Shown here: positions 1-7,504 of the stretch, piece after piece
Layout of the letters: the number at the start of each line of letters is the position of its first letter
Position numbering within the stretch: position 1 is the stretch's first letter
From: Arthrobacter sp. H35-D1
GTDB taxonomy: Bacteria > Actinomycetota > Actinomycetes > Actinomycetales > Micrococcaceae
Direction: 5' to 3'
NCBI RefSeq assembly: GCF_030063185.1
Contig: NZ_JASISP010000001.1
Location: 603,106-667,105 of the forward strand
DNA: 64,000 nucleotides
The notes under the pieces: model-generated
Databases searched by the model: none
What the model was told of the DNA's origin: nothing
The model's input: only the letters and a program-made list of their open reading frames with translations
Program-made: the position numbers and the translations under genes

Positions 1-112
1 ATAGGGTTGTGTGTTTCCCGCGTGGGGGTGGGGGGCGTGTGGGGATGTGACCCAGGGTCCGTGTGGTGGCCTCAAACCTTTCACCCCATCTTACACCCCC
101 GCGGGCGTCCCT

Positions 113-145
113 GGGGGGGGGGGGCTTATACAATCCCCCCCCCCC
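113..145. repeat. poly-G / poly-C inverted repeat
   Basis: Twelve G (113-124), a 10-base spacer and eleven C (135-145) can fold into an almost pure G:C hairpin. It lies in the 179 bases before the stop of the DUF5997 gene on the minus strand, where I see no gene, so it could act as its terminator although no T-run follows. Long homopolymers are also prone to sequencing and assembly error. Confidence 0.6.
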
Positions 146-179
146 GCACCCTGGCCCCCCCGACGGGGTTGCTGCGGTC

Positions 180-569
180 CTAACTCTTGGGGCGTCGCTC
201 CGCCTGGCGGTCCTTGGCCAGCTTGGCTTCGGCACGGGCCTTCGCCTGGACGGCGCGTTCCTCGACCAACCACGCGGGGGGAGCCTGCAGCAGCGCGGTG
301 ATGTCCGCCGTCGTCAATGCCTCGGTGATGTTTGAACGGTTCAGTCCGCCAATGGAGATATTGAGTTTTTGCGCAATGACAGGGCGAGGGTGGGGGCCAT
401 TGCGGCGCAGCTCGGCCAACCACTCCGGCGGGTTCTCCTGCAAATCCTTGAATTCCTCCCGGCTCAGCGCGTTTTCTTGGAATTCGGCGGGGGCAGCGGG
501 CAGGTGGATGCCCAACTTCTTGGCCGCGGTGGCGGATTTCATGGCTTGGGAGGAAGGTTTAATGCTCAT
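180..569 (-). CDS. DUF5997 family protein
   Basis: A 129-aa protein resembling the actinobacterial DUF5997 family of unknown function. The visible middle region has LGIHLPAAPAEFQENALSRE followed by a segment with PPEWLAELRRNGPHPRPVIA, and the C-terminal 40 residues are Ala/Lys/Arg-rich and helical (VEERAVQAKARAEAKLAKD). I chose the Met beginning MSIKPSSQ (569) rather than the upstream extension because conserved-looking sequence begins there. It is divergent from the LysR-substrate-domain gene at 615, only about 45 bases away, so the two probably share a control region; this pairing recurs in actinobacteria as far as I recall. No catalytic motif is visible. Confidence 0.75.
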   Translation of the reverse strand: MSIKPSSQAMKSATAAKKLGIHLPAAPAEFQENALSREEFKDLQENPPEWLAELRRNGPHPRPVIAQKLNISIGGLNRSNITEALTTADITALLQAPPAWLVEERAVQAKARAEAKLAKDRQAERRPKS

Positions 570-614
570 ACTCTCAAGGGTACCGGTGGCGGTGCAGTGC
601 GTTAGGGTAAACAA

Positions 615-1448
615 GTGCTTGAATCCCGCGAATTAACAGTGACCTTTGTCCCGGGCGTGACCCCCGGAAAGTGGATCCACCGCTGGCAGGAGCGCATGCC
701 GGACGTCCCGCTCGTGTCCAATCCCGTGCCGCAGGAGCGGCAGCTGGAGGCCGTGCGCGCCGGCGAGGCGGACATGGCGTTTGTCCGTCTGCCCGTGGAC
801 AAGTCCGGGTTGCACGTGATTCCGCTCTACGAAGAGCTCTCGGTTGTCGTGGCGCCCAAGGATCATCCGATTGCCGCCTTCGACGAGCTGGACGTGGCCG
901 ATCTGGCCGACGAGTACTTGCTGGCAGACCCCGACGACTTTCCCGCCTGGCGGGACATCTCCTCCGAAATAGCCGCCGGCACACGCAAGCCGCTGCCTCC
1001 CATGACCAGCATCGACGAAGCCCTTGACCTTGTCGAGGCCGGACTGGGCATCCTGATCCTGCCCATGTCGGTGGCCCGGCAGCTCAGCCGCAAGACCCTG
1101 CGCTCACGGCTGCTGCATGGCGTCCCCGACTCCGGCATTGGCCTGGCGTGGCCGGATTCGAAGTTGCCGCTGCCCGAGGAAGACGAGGCCGTCATCCAGG
1201 AGTTCATCGGCGTGGTGCGCGGACGCAGCGCGCAAAGCTCCCGGCAGCCCTCGGTGCAGGCCAAACAGGATGCGACCCCCAAGAAAGGCTCCAAGGCTGA
1301 CAAAAGCACGACGTCGGCACGCGGCCAGGCGACCGGCGGCAAGTCGGGAACGGGGAAGTCGGGCGCCAGCAAGTCTGGCGGGCCCAACCTGCGCGGCGGT
1401 GGCCGGCCTGGTGGCAAGGCGAGGGCGCAAAAACGCGGGCGCCGCTAA
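615..1448 (+). CDS. LysR-type substrate-binding domain protein lacking the HTH
   Basis: A 277-aa protein matching the effector-binding (type 2 periplasmic-like) half of LysR regulators: VTFVPGVTPGKWIHRW near the start, GEADMAFVRLP, LYEELSVVVAPKDHPIA and VEAGLGILILPMS are the typical strands and hinge regions. The usual N-terminal winged helix of about 60 residues is absent; the GTG start at 615 (GTGCTTGAATCC) goes straight into the ligand domain. The last 75 residues are low-complexity Lys/Gly/Ser/Arg (KSGTGKSGASKSGG, then GRPGGKARAQKRGRR), a basic tail that could bind nucleic acid. Function unknown; it may sense a small molecule and act with the divergent DUF5997 protein. Confidence 0.75.
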   Translation: MLESRELTVTFVPGVTPGKWIHRWQERMPDVPLVSNPVPQERQLEAVRAGEADMAFVRLPVDKSGLHVIPLYEELSVVVAPKDHPIAAFDELDVADLADEYLLADPDDFPAWRDISSEIAAGTRKPLPPMTSIDEALDLVEAGLGILILPMSVARQLSRKTLRSRLLHGVPDSGIGLAWPDSKLPLPEEDEAVIQEFIGVVRGRSAQSSRQPSVQAKQDATPKKGSKADKSTTSARGQATGGKSGTGKSGASKSGGPNLRGGGRPGGKARAQKRGRR

Positions 1449-1474
1449 CCATGCGTCGCTGACAGAGAACAAAA

Positions 1475-1510
1475 AATGCCGGTTTCCGCCCTCGGGCGGA
1501 AACCGGCATT
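1475..1510. terminator. bidirectional hairpin terminator
   Basis: Perfect 16-bp stem (AATGCCGGTTTCCGCC, 4-base loop CTCG, then its complement) between the convergent ends of the LysR-domain gene and the WXG100-like gene. A-run before the stem gives a T-run on the minus strand, so it can serve both genes. Confidence 0.85.
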
Positions 1511-1520
1511 TGGTGGTGAA

Positions 1521-1787
1521 TTACTTGGAAGCGTCCATCTGCTGCTGCTTCTGCTTGTTCACAATGGTCTTCACATCGCCCAGGTCGGCGATGACGCGGG
1601 ACAGCGACTTCTTGGAGGTGGGCCACTGCGTACCCTTGAAGCGGGTCGCGTCGGGGCCTTCCCAGCGAACCGACTGGGCCTTGCCGTCCAAGGTCCCCAT
1701 GACCTGGGTGATCTGGTCAATCGCGTTGCCAAGCTTGGAGGCCAAATCGGCCATGTCCTGGGGATCGTTACCGAGCATACCGGCCAT
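1521..1787 (-). CDS. WXG100-like small protein
   Basis: An 88-aa helical protein with a W-E-G turn at residues 42-44 between two amphipathic helical halves, the hallmark of WXG100 (ESAT-6-like) proteins, which dimerise as four-helix bundles and are often exported by type VII secretion. The start at 1787 (MAGMLGND) has AAGGA eight bases upstream; the Met three codons earlier overlaps that ribosome site and is less likely. No type VII genes (EccC and so on) are in the window, so it stands alone and may have an intracellular or regulatory role instead. The gene is convergent with the LysR-domain gene and shares the hairpin terminator. Confidence 0.6.
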   Translation of the reverse strand: MAGMLGNDPQDMADLASKLGNAIDQITQVMGTLDGKAQSVRWEGPDATRFKGTQWPTSKKSLSRVIADLGDVKTIVNKQKQQQMDASK

Positions 1788-1949
1788 GATGCACATCCTT
1801 TGCTAGAAATTTGCTTGTTCAAAATTTGCGGGCCATCCCGCTTTTTTGTTTCACCGTGTCCGGAGGGTTCCGGCCAAGCGATTGATATGAATCTATCCCG
1901 ATCCCGCCACCACCGTCGATGGGGCGAGCTCCCCATGTAGCCCTCCCCA

Positions 1950-1979
1950 TGCCGGCACTGCCCTTGCCGGCACTGCCCC
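1950..1979. repeat. 15-bp tandem direct repeat
   Basis: Two copies of TGCCGGCACTGCCCY back to back, followed by partial TGCCGCAT copies. It lies in the roughly 320-base stretch between the divergent WXG100-like and proline-racemase-family genes; apart from this and the promoter-like boxes at 2017-2045 I see nothing else there. Confidence 0.6.
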
Positions 1980-2016
1980 TGCCGCATCATGCCGCATAAC
2001 GGATCGGCAGCAATCG

Positions 2017-2045
2017 TTGACAGGCCAAATTCGCCGTGCCATTGT
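2017..2045 (+). promoter_or_regulatory. candidate promoter for the proline-racemase-family gene
   Basis: TTGACA at 2017-2022, a 17-base spacer and CATTGT at 2040-2045, about 60 bases before the GTG start at 2108. The -35 is consensus, the -10 weak. Confidence 0.4.
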
Positions 2046-2107
2046 GACAAACAACGGCTCAGGGTTCGCCCAAGCAAAGGTTTGACAGCTCAAAGGAGAG
2101 ACGTTTC

Positions 2108-3127
2108 GTGAAAGCTGCACTGTGGGAAATTGAGACCTTTGACTATCACGCGGGCGGGGAGCCGTTCCGGATTGTGCCGGCTCTTCCCTTCCTCATTGAA
2201 GGATCAACGGCGATTGAACGGCGAGAGCACGCGAAAGTAGGGGACGCAGACAATATCCGCAAACTTCTTGTCAACGAGCCGCGCGGGCATGCCGACATGT
2301 ACGGCGGATTTGTTGTCCCGCCCAATGACCCCGGAGCCCACTTTGGGGCGTTGTTCTGGCATCGTGAGGGATTCTCCACCGTCTGCGGCCACGGAACCAT
2401 GGCGCTGGGGACGTGGGCCGTGCGCAGTGGTTTGGTCAGGGCCCCGGACGACGGCGAGACCGACGTTGTCATTGATGCACCCTCAGGCCGCGTGACAGCC
2501 CGCGTTAGAATGATCGACGGGAAGGTTGGCGACGTCGCTTTCCACAATGTTCCCTCCTATGTGGTGGACCGCGACATTGAGGTCAAAACCGCCGACTTTG
2601 GCCGACTGCGGGTGGATCTGGCCTGGAGCGGGGCGCTGTACGCCTCGCTCCCGGCCGCATCGGCGGGCCTCGAGGTCACGCCGTCTAACTTGGCAAAAGT
2701 GGTGGCGGCAGGCCACCAGGTGGCTGCGGGGCTGGTGAACCATTCGGCCGCTCACCATCCGGCGGACACCCGGCTTGAGGGCGTGTTTGGCACCATATTC
2801 CACGAGCCGATGAAGCAAAAGGGAGCAGGGCTGGCGCAGCGCAATGTCAGTGTTTTTGCGGATGGACAGGTGGACAGGTCTCCCAGCGGCTCCGGCACGG
2901 CGGCCCGTGTTGCGCTGCTCAGCGATTCCGGGGAGCTGGCCGAAGGTGAAGTGTTGGACCACTATTCAATAATTGACTCCCACTTCACCGCCCGCGTTGT
3001 TGACCGGGTCACCGGCCCCGACGGCGGCCTGGTGGTGGAGGTCAGCGGGCGTGCGTTTCCAGTCGGGGAAGGAAAATTCACGCTGGACGCCGACGACGAA
3101 TTGGGCCTGGGGTTTGTGCTGCGTTGA
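2108..3127 (+). CDS. proline racemase family enzyme, likely trans-3-hydroxy-L-proline dehydratase
   Basis: A 339-aa member of the proline racemase / hydroxyproline epimerase family. The first catalytic site is intact (S-T-V-C-G-H-G-T, Cys93). At the second site the usual DRSPCGTGT is DRSPSGSGT, so Ser260 replaces the second catalytic Cys. In this family Cys/Cys pairs are racemases or epimerases, while loss of the second Cys (Cys/Thr) marks trans-3-hydroxy-L-proline dehydratases, so a dehydratase is my first guess, an epimerase the second. GTG start at 2108 has AGGAGAG upstream. Ends shortly before the kinase gene with no obvious metabolic partner, so substrate is inferred only from the family. 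Confidence 0.85.
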   Translation: MKAALWEIETFDYHAGGEPFRIVPALPFLIEGSTAIERREHAKVGDADNIRKLLVNEPRGHADMYGGFVVPPNDPGAHFGALFWHREGFSTVCGHGTMALGTWAVRSGLVRAPDDGETDVVIDAPSGRVTARVRMIDGKVGDVAFHNVPSYVVDRDIEVKTADFGRLRVDLAWSGALYASLPAASAGLEVTPSNLAKVVAAGHQVAAGLVNHSAAHHPADTRLEGVFGTIFHEPMKQKGAGLAQRNVSVFADGQVDRSPSGSGTAARVALLSDSGELAEGEVLDHYSIIDSHFTARVVDRVTGPDGGLVVEVSGRAFPVGEGKFTLDADDELGLGFVLR

Positions 3128-3284
3128 TCGGCGCATGTGAATCGTTGCACAGTATGTGGCGAAAGCTGGCACGATTGGCCCATGACTGATTTCAGCCGGC
3201 CCACGCCTGCTCCGCACATCGCCGACTGCATCGGTGCTCATGCCCTGTCGGCTTCGAAGCGGCTGTTCTAGGATGCGTGGACAG

Positions 3285-4496
3285 ATGCGACGCCTCGACA
3301 CGTCCTTCACATTTGCCGACGCCCTGAAGGTTGGCAGCTCGCCCATACCTTCGTGGCTTTCCTTCGTGTTGGCCGTCTTCGTGACGGTGTCGGCGTTCGA
3401 TGATGTGCGTGTGTTCATTCAGGCTGTCCCGGACGGGGAGATCCCGTGGTGGGGTCTGGCTGTCTCTCTGGCGTACTGGACCGTGTGGATGACACTGGCG
3501 TTTTGGCCACGCTTCACGGTCATCGCCTTTGTGTTGATGCTGGCAATACTGTTTCTGAACTCCGAACCGGGCGGTGCCTTGCCGCTGGCGTTCGCCGCTA
3601 TTGCGGTTGCTGGCTATCGCGTCTCCACCCGCGGGTTCCTGGTGATGGTAGCGAGCCTTCTGCTCTGGCAGCTTATATGGGTGCCTTTCATCTCCATGCT
3701 GGGGGCAGCTCAATTGTGGGCTTACGTTCCAGTGACTTTGTTGCTGGCCGCCCCGGGACTTGCCGTGAAATTGCTGCGAGAGGTGAACCTTCAGACGGAG
3801 CGTGCTCGGAAGGCTGCGGCGGAAGCAGCTGCCAAAGCCGCACTGGAGGAGCGCGCCGAACTGGCCAGGGAGTTGCATGATGTGGTGACGCATGGGCTGA
3901 CAATGATTGCCGTGCAGGCGAACCTGGGCACACTCTCCCAGGACGCCCAGGCGAAACAGCACGCACTGTCGGAAATTGGCTCAATGGCCAGACGATCGCT
4001 CGACGACTTGCGGCGGCTGCTCCAAACCATGCGTGCGGACGAACCCGGTGCGGACAAAGCCGAACTGGAAACCAGCGTCTCGCCCAGTTCTGCGTGCATC
4101 GACCTGGCCCAGAGTGTGGGAGATGCCCAAAAACGGCTCAACAACTTGGGCGTTCCCACCCGGGTCGCTACGTCGGGAGATCTGGACGCGACGCCGAACG
4201 GCCTCCGATCCACGGTGGAGCGGATTTTGCAGGAAGGTGCCACCAATGTAGTGAAGCACACTGGCGGAAACAGCGAATGTGAGATCTCCATGGATGCCAG
4301 GGGCCATCAGATTGAAGTGGTTATTCGCAATCTCACGACCTCTGGGAAACCACGTCTGCCTGTGTCAGGCACTGGACTGGTGGGTTTGCGGGAACGGGTG
4401 TCCCGGCTGGGTGGCACCATAGACACCGGTCCGGTGGACGGATGGTGGACCCTGCAGGCGGTCCTTCCGTTCAAGGGGCGGCAAACCCTCCACTAG
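3285..4496 (+). CDS. NarL-type sensor histidine kinase
   Basis: About 403 aa. The N-terminal 170 residues contain roughly five hydrophobic membrane segments (for example LSFVLAVFVTVSAF and FTVIAFVLMLAILFL), then a linker of Ala/Glu-rich coiled coil (residues about 170-195), the HisKA_3 box LARELHDVVTHGLTMIA with the phospho-acceptor His near 198, and a C-terminal ATPase region with VERILQEGATNVVKHTGG and GTGLVGLRERVSRLGG. It should sense an extracellular or membrane signal and phosphorylate the LuxR-family regulator at 4898. Starts at 3234 (GTG), 3273 and 3285 are possible; 3285 keeps a GGA about 11 bases upstream. The regulator is separated from it by 400 bases holding a short ORF and repeat sites. 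Confidence 0.85.
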   Translation: MRRLDTSFTFADALKVGSSPIPSWLSFVLAVFVTVSAFDDVRVFIQAVPDGEIPWWGLAVSLAYWTVWMTLAFWPRFTVIAFVLMLAILFLNSEPGGALPLAFAAIAVAGYRVSTRGFLVMVASLLLWQLIWVPFISMLGAAQLWAYVPVTLLLAAPGLAVKLLREVNLQTERARKAAAEAAAKAALEERAELARELHDVVTHGLTMIAVQANLGTLSQDAQAKQHALSEIGSMARRSLDDLRRLLQTMRADEPGADKAELETSVSPSSACIDLAQSVGDAQKRLNNLGVPTRVATSGDLDATPNGLRSTVERILQEGATNVVKHTGGNSECEISMDARGHQIEVVIRNLTTSGKPRLPVSGTGLVGLRERVSRLGGTIDTGPVDGWWTLQAVLPFKGRQTLH

Positions 4497-4533
4497 GGAT
4501 CGTCGGCTGCGTGTGCCGCCGCCGAGCACGCCA

Positions 4534-4591
4534 CTGTCCCATTGGGCAGTCTTCGTCATTTTGCGGTGCTTTCCATGGTCCCATTGGTCAG
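4534..4591. promoter_or_regulatory. paired palindromic sites, candidate response-regulator operator
   Basis: CTGTCCCATTGGGCAG (4534-4549) and TGGTCCCATTGGTCAG (4576-4591) are near-identical, spaced 42 bases, which is four helical turns. The first is a near-perfect palindrome of the form CTGTCC-N4-GGRCAG, and the same form recurs at 5615-5630 before the secreted peptide gene. Together they look like binding sites of the regulator encoded at 4898. Inferred from sequence only. Confidence 0.5.
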
Positions 4592-4718
4592 ACTCTTGCC
4601 GATGATATTGCCGATGCTGAACTGGCTGCGTAGCGTCAAAAAGACGCGGTGCACAGCTACCGCGCTGGCACGTCAGAACGGCCGTGCTGATGACTCGCCC
4701 AGACTCTAGGAGAACGCC

Positions 4719-4823
4719 ATGAATGAACTGCAACTGCTTGGTGCCGCCGCCTCGGCGAAGCAGCCCAAGACCAAGCCCGCCGGCATTTGGCCCTCAGGCT
4801 CCTTTCCCACACCAGCCCACTGA
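4719..4823 (+). CDS. 34-aa short ORF between kinase and regulator
   Basis: ATG at 4719 has a strong ribosome site (TAGGAGAACGCC before ATG) and runs 34 codons to TGA at 4821. The product starts MNELQLLGAAASAKQPK and ends WPSGSFPTPAH; it has no signal peptide, no Cys and is Pro/Ala-rich at the C-terminus. It sits between the histidine kinase and its regulator, downstream of the paired palindromes. It might be a leader-type or signal peptide precursor, a coupling peptide for the regulator, or a chance ORF; only the ribosome site and position argue for it. Confidence 0.45.
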   Translation: MNELQLLGAAASAKQPKTKPAGIWPSGSFPTPAH

Positions 4824-4897
4824 AACCCCGGGAGACGCTTTACGGTGCCAGCCTGGCAATTGCTGGCGGCATGAATTCCTGTACGTAGACTGTCACC

Positions 4898-5566
4898 ATG
4901 AATGCCAATGTGACAACAACTGAAACAATTGACGTGGTCATCGTCGACGATGAAAAATTCGTCCGAGGCGCGTTGCGAACCTACCTTTCGCAGGTGCCGG
5001 ACATCATGGTGGTGGCTGAAGGCGAGAATGGCGCTGACGCCGTTCGCTTGGCCCACGAAATCCGTCCCCAGGTCATGTTGATCGACATTCAAATGCCCGT
5101 CATGGACGGCATCACTGCCATTCGGCAGATCGTGGCAGACATGCCAGAGATCCGAATTCTTGTTGTCACAGGCCATATCTCCGACATTTACCTCAAGGCG
5201 GCCCTGATTGCAGGTGCCAGCGGATATGTGGTGAAGGACGCCGAGCCCGAGCGAATCGTCACAGCGGTCCGTGAGGTCCACGCCGGAGACTGCCCCATCG
5301 ACCCGGCCGTCACCCATGTGCTTGTTGACGACATCCGAAAAACTCTCCCGGAGGTGCGCCAGGCTGCCGGAGTTGAGCTTTCGGACAGGGAAGAGGACGT
5401 GCTCAAGCTGCTGTGCGAAGGCCGGAGCAACAGCGAAATCGCCTCGGCACTGTACTTGTCGGAGTCAACGGTCAAATACCATTTGGTTCGCTTGGGCAGG
5501 AAATTTTCCGCCCGGGACCGCCTGCAACTGGTCATCACTGCGCTCCGCACAGGCGTTGTCGACTGA
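4898..5566 (+). CDS. NarL/LuxR-family response regulator
   Basis: A 222-aa regulator: receiver domain with the acidic pair VVIVDDEK near residues 13-20, phospho-acceptor Asp63 in MLIDIQMPVMDG, Thr in VVTGH and Lys in VVKDAEP, then a LuxR-type HTH (LSDREEDVLKLLCEG, SNSEIASALYLSESTVKYHL). It should bind DNA as a dimer when phosphorylated by the kinase at 3285. The likely targets are the palindromes at 4534-4591 and 5615-5649. It is closely similar in layout to the regulator at 23642, so the two are probably paralogues. Confidence 0.9.
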   Translation: MNANVTTTETIDVVIVDDEKFVRGALRTYLSQVPDIMVVAEGENGADAVRLAHEIRPQVMLIDIQMPVMDGITAIRQIVADMPEIRILVVTGHISDIYLKAALIAGASGYVVKDAEPERIVTAVREVHAGDCPIDPAVTHVLVDDIRKTLPEVRQAAGVELSDREEDVLKLLCEGRSNSEIASALYLSESTVKYHLVRLGRKFSARDRLQLVITALRTGVVD

Positions 5567-5614
5567 CGCCACGGAACTGCTTGGGCGAACAAGTAGACTG
5601 AATTGCGAAAAAGA

Positions 5615-5649
5615 CTGTCCAAAAGGACAGGGGGTGACTGTCCTTTTGG
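5615..5649. promoter_or_regulatory. nested palindromes before secreted peptide gene
   Basis: CTGTCCAAAAGGACAG (5615-5630) is a perfect 6-4-6 palindrome. It overlaps a second, larger inverted repeat: CCAAAAGGACAG (5619-5630), 7-base spacer, CTGTCCTTTTGG (5638-5649), a perfect 12-bp stem. The small palindrome matches the site at 4534. The region could be an operator for the regulator just upstream, a terminator after that gene (no T-run follows), or both. Confidence 0.55.
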
Positions 5650-5732
5650 TGTATGCCGAGAGCCAAAGACGCCCTATGCTTGGTTTATCCATGCCATCGT
5701 GATGGCGAAACCCCTTTAGGAAGGCCCTTTTC

Positions 5733-5933
5733 GTGAAATCACCCCTTGTTTCCGTAGGTGCAGCAACAGTTCTGGCCGCGAGTCTTCTCTTGGCCCCCGG
5801 CCTGTCCCCGGCCCAGGCTGGCACCAACGATACAAGCAGCACCAGTACTACTTCGATCATGCAGGGCCCCGTGGCCAGCACCTATGGCTTTGGGACGCTT
5901 CCGTGCTACTTGTTCGGGTTCCGCTGGTGCTAA
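5733..5933 (+). CDS. small secreted peptide with C-terminal Cys pair (type 1)
   Basis: A 66-aa ORF with a GTG start and AGGAAGG upstream. Residues 1-29 are a clear Sec signal peptide (MK, hydrophobic core, cleavage after SPAQA). The mature part of about 37 residues is Ser/Thr-rich, then GPVASTYGFG and a C-terminus C-Y-L-F-G-F-R-W-C with Cys at 58 and at the very last position. A disulfide or other ring between the two Cys is likely. It follows a two-component system and carries the same palindrome type upstream. A second peptide with similar layout (34417-34605, ending C-R-W-V-S-W-C) precedes the other kinase gene. I infer an exported signal peptide; a bacteriocin is the alternative. Confidence 0.65.
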   Translation: MKSPLVSVGAATVLAASLLLAPGLSPAQAGTNDTSSTSTTSIMQGPVASTYGFGTLPCYLFGFRWC

Positions 5934-5994
5934 ACCGCCGGTAGCGGATGCTTGCAAGTCCTAATGATGCTGCCGTGGGTCGCAGGGAAGCTGT

Positions 5995-7098
5995 TTAGAT
6001 TCCCTGCGCCTTGCGGTAGCGCTGCATCTGCTGGTGGCGGCGTACTAGACTGTCCCGGCGGGGCGTCTGCTCCGTCGAGGCCTCCTCTGCAGTCAAGTCA
6101 ATGTGGCTCTGGCCAAACTGCCACAGGAGCAGGTCATCGAGCAGCCTGTCCGGGCCGGGGGAGTACCTGTGGTCCAGTGCCTTCCTTACGTTTGAGATGA
6201 TCTCCGGCTGCAGCAATGCCGCGAGATCCACTGTCTTGCCCAGCCCGTGTGCGGCAACCAGCTCGGCAGCCCAGCCCCAGTCGTCGTCGGACTTCCTGTC
6301 GACATGCGGCAGCAGCGTCTGCCACACCGCCTTGATGCGGTTGGGGGTCAGCGAAACGTTCCCCTCGCCGTCGGCATCCCAATAGCTGGTGACGGTCTCA
6401 TATCTGTCGTGCAGTTCGGAAAACGCCGACTCCACGGTTTCAAGCATCGCCGCAGTGGCAGTGAACTGCCGGTCAAAGTATGGGCTCCACGCTCGCGGGT
6501 CCTGGGATTTAAAACGAATGTCATGCTCAATCTCGCTCCAGGCGTGCGCAAAAATGGTGCGGATCTGGCCCTCAAAGAAATAGCTGCCATTGGCCTTGGC
6601 TTCAGGGTCAAGAAGTTCCTGGTAGCTGCGCACAACATCGCTTTGGATGGTGCGCAGGATCAAATGCCGGCTTGAATACCCGTAGGTGCCGGATTCGATG
6701 GAGCCGATGTCCTTTTCCGTGTCTCCGCGGCAGTCGAAAATGCTCCGTTGACGCTTGATCAGGTTGGCGGCCTGGGCGTTTTCTCCGGGCAGGGTGGTGA
6801 TGACGCGGACGCCCACCATGTCGGTGAGGTTTCTTAGCGGATCGGGGAACTGCAAGGCGGGGGCTGTATCCGGCTCGGACACCATGCGGGAGGCCTTTTC
6901 GCGGAACGACTCCAAGGACTTGGTGCGGCTCGTGACAAAGAGCGGCTTGTCTTCCGCCTCGGTCAGGACCTCGTAGACAAGCGATTCCATTTCTGCCGTG
7001 ACTTTCGCCAGCGCCGGCAAGGTCCGTTCATAGTCGGCCACTGAGGCGCTGACGGCAGGCCTTAGCGATTCATCAAGTCGATCCCAATTGGTACCCAT
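5995..7098 (-). CDS. RelA/SpoT-domain GTP pyrophosphokinase
   Basis: A 367-aa protein with a RelA_SpoT nucleotidyltransferase domain: TSRTKSLESFREKASRM, the central DMVGVRVITTLPGE and EGQIRTIFAHAWSEIEHDI match the (p)ppGpp synthetase motifs (the last is the EIQIRT-AW-EH region). No HD hydrolase, TGS or ACT domain is present, so it is a short alarmone synthetase with a helical C-terminal extension. The start at 7098 (MGTNWDRLDE) is chosen because the upstream 71 residues of the open frame look non-coding. It would make (p)ppGpp from GTP/GDP and ATP under stress. Convergent with the secreted peptide gene. Confidence 0.8.
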   Translation of the reverse strand: MGTNWDRLDESLRPAVSASVADYERTLPALAKVTAEMESLVYEVLTEAEDKPLFVTSRTKSLESFREKASRMVSEPDTAPALQFPDPLRNLTDMVGVRVITTLPGENAQAANLIKRQRSIFDCRGDTEKDIGSIESGTYGYSSRHLILRTIQSDVVRSYQELLDPEAKANGSYFFEGQIRTIFAHAWSEIEHDIRFKSQDPRAWSPYFDRQFTATAAMLETVESAFSELHDRYETVTSYWDADGEGNVSLTPNRIKAVWQTLLPHVDRKSDDDWGWAAELVAAHGLGKTVDLAALLQPEIISNVRKALDHRYSPGPDRLLDDLLLWQFGQSHIDLTAEEASTEQTPRRDSLVRRHQQMQRYRKAQGI

Positions 7099-7491
7099 GC
7101 CCTTGAGCCTAAACTCCCGGGTGGGCGGCACGCGAGCCGAAGCGCCGCAAACCAAGAAAATACGCCGGTCCGGCAGCGACGGAACTGTAGTTGACGGCGA
7201 ATGCACGGAAACCTTTCGCGGGGCAGTCGGGTCCGGGGAGAGTGCACCGATGCCGACCTGGGGCAGAGTGACAGCGGCAACCATCGCTACTTGTGGCCAA
7301 ATCTTCGTCATGAACGGGGAGCCTTGACTGCGTGGGGGAGGAGCTGGGCGTCAGTCACCGTGCAGGTTGTGCATAACCCCTCCAGGCCCAAGCGACCAGC
7401 GCCACAGGCGATGGGGCTTCTTCGCGCAAGACACAGGCTGGGGGTTCCCCGCCCCCCACTCCGTCGCCCTGCTTCCCTTGCCGCCACCCCG

Positions 7492-7504
7492 TAGGCTGGT
7501 GCCA
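7492..7504 (+). promoter_or_regulatory. leaderless -10 box before PfkB kinase gene
   Basis: TAGGCT at 7492-7497 followed by 6 bases and the ATG at 7504, so transcription probably starts at the A of ATG. The rest of the 400-base gap between this gene and the divergent RelA-like gene shows nothing I recognise. Confidence 0.55.

Noticed and set aside
7099-7311. N-terminal extension of the RelA-like protein
   Set aside because: The 71 extra residues look non-coding (Pro/Ser/Arg mix without structure) and the domain is complete from 7098.
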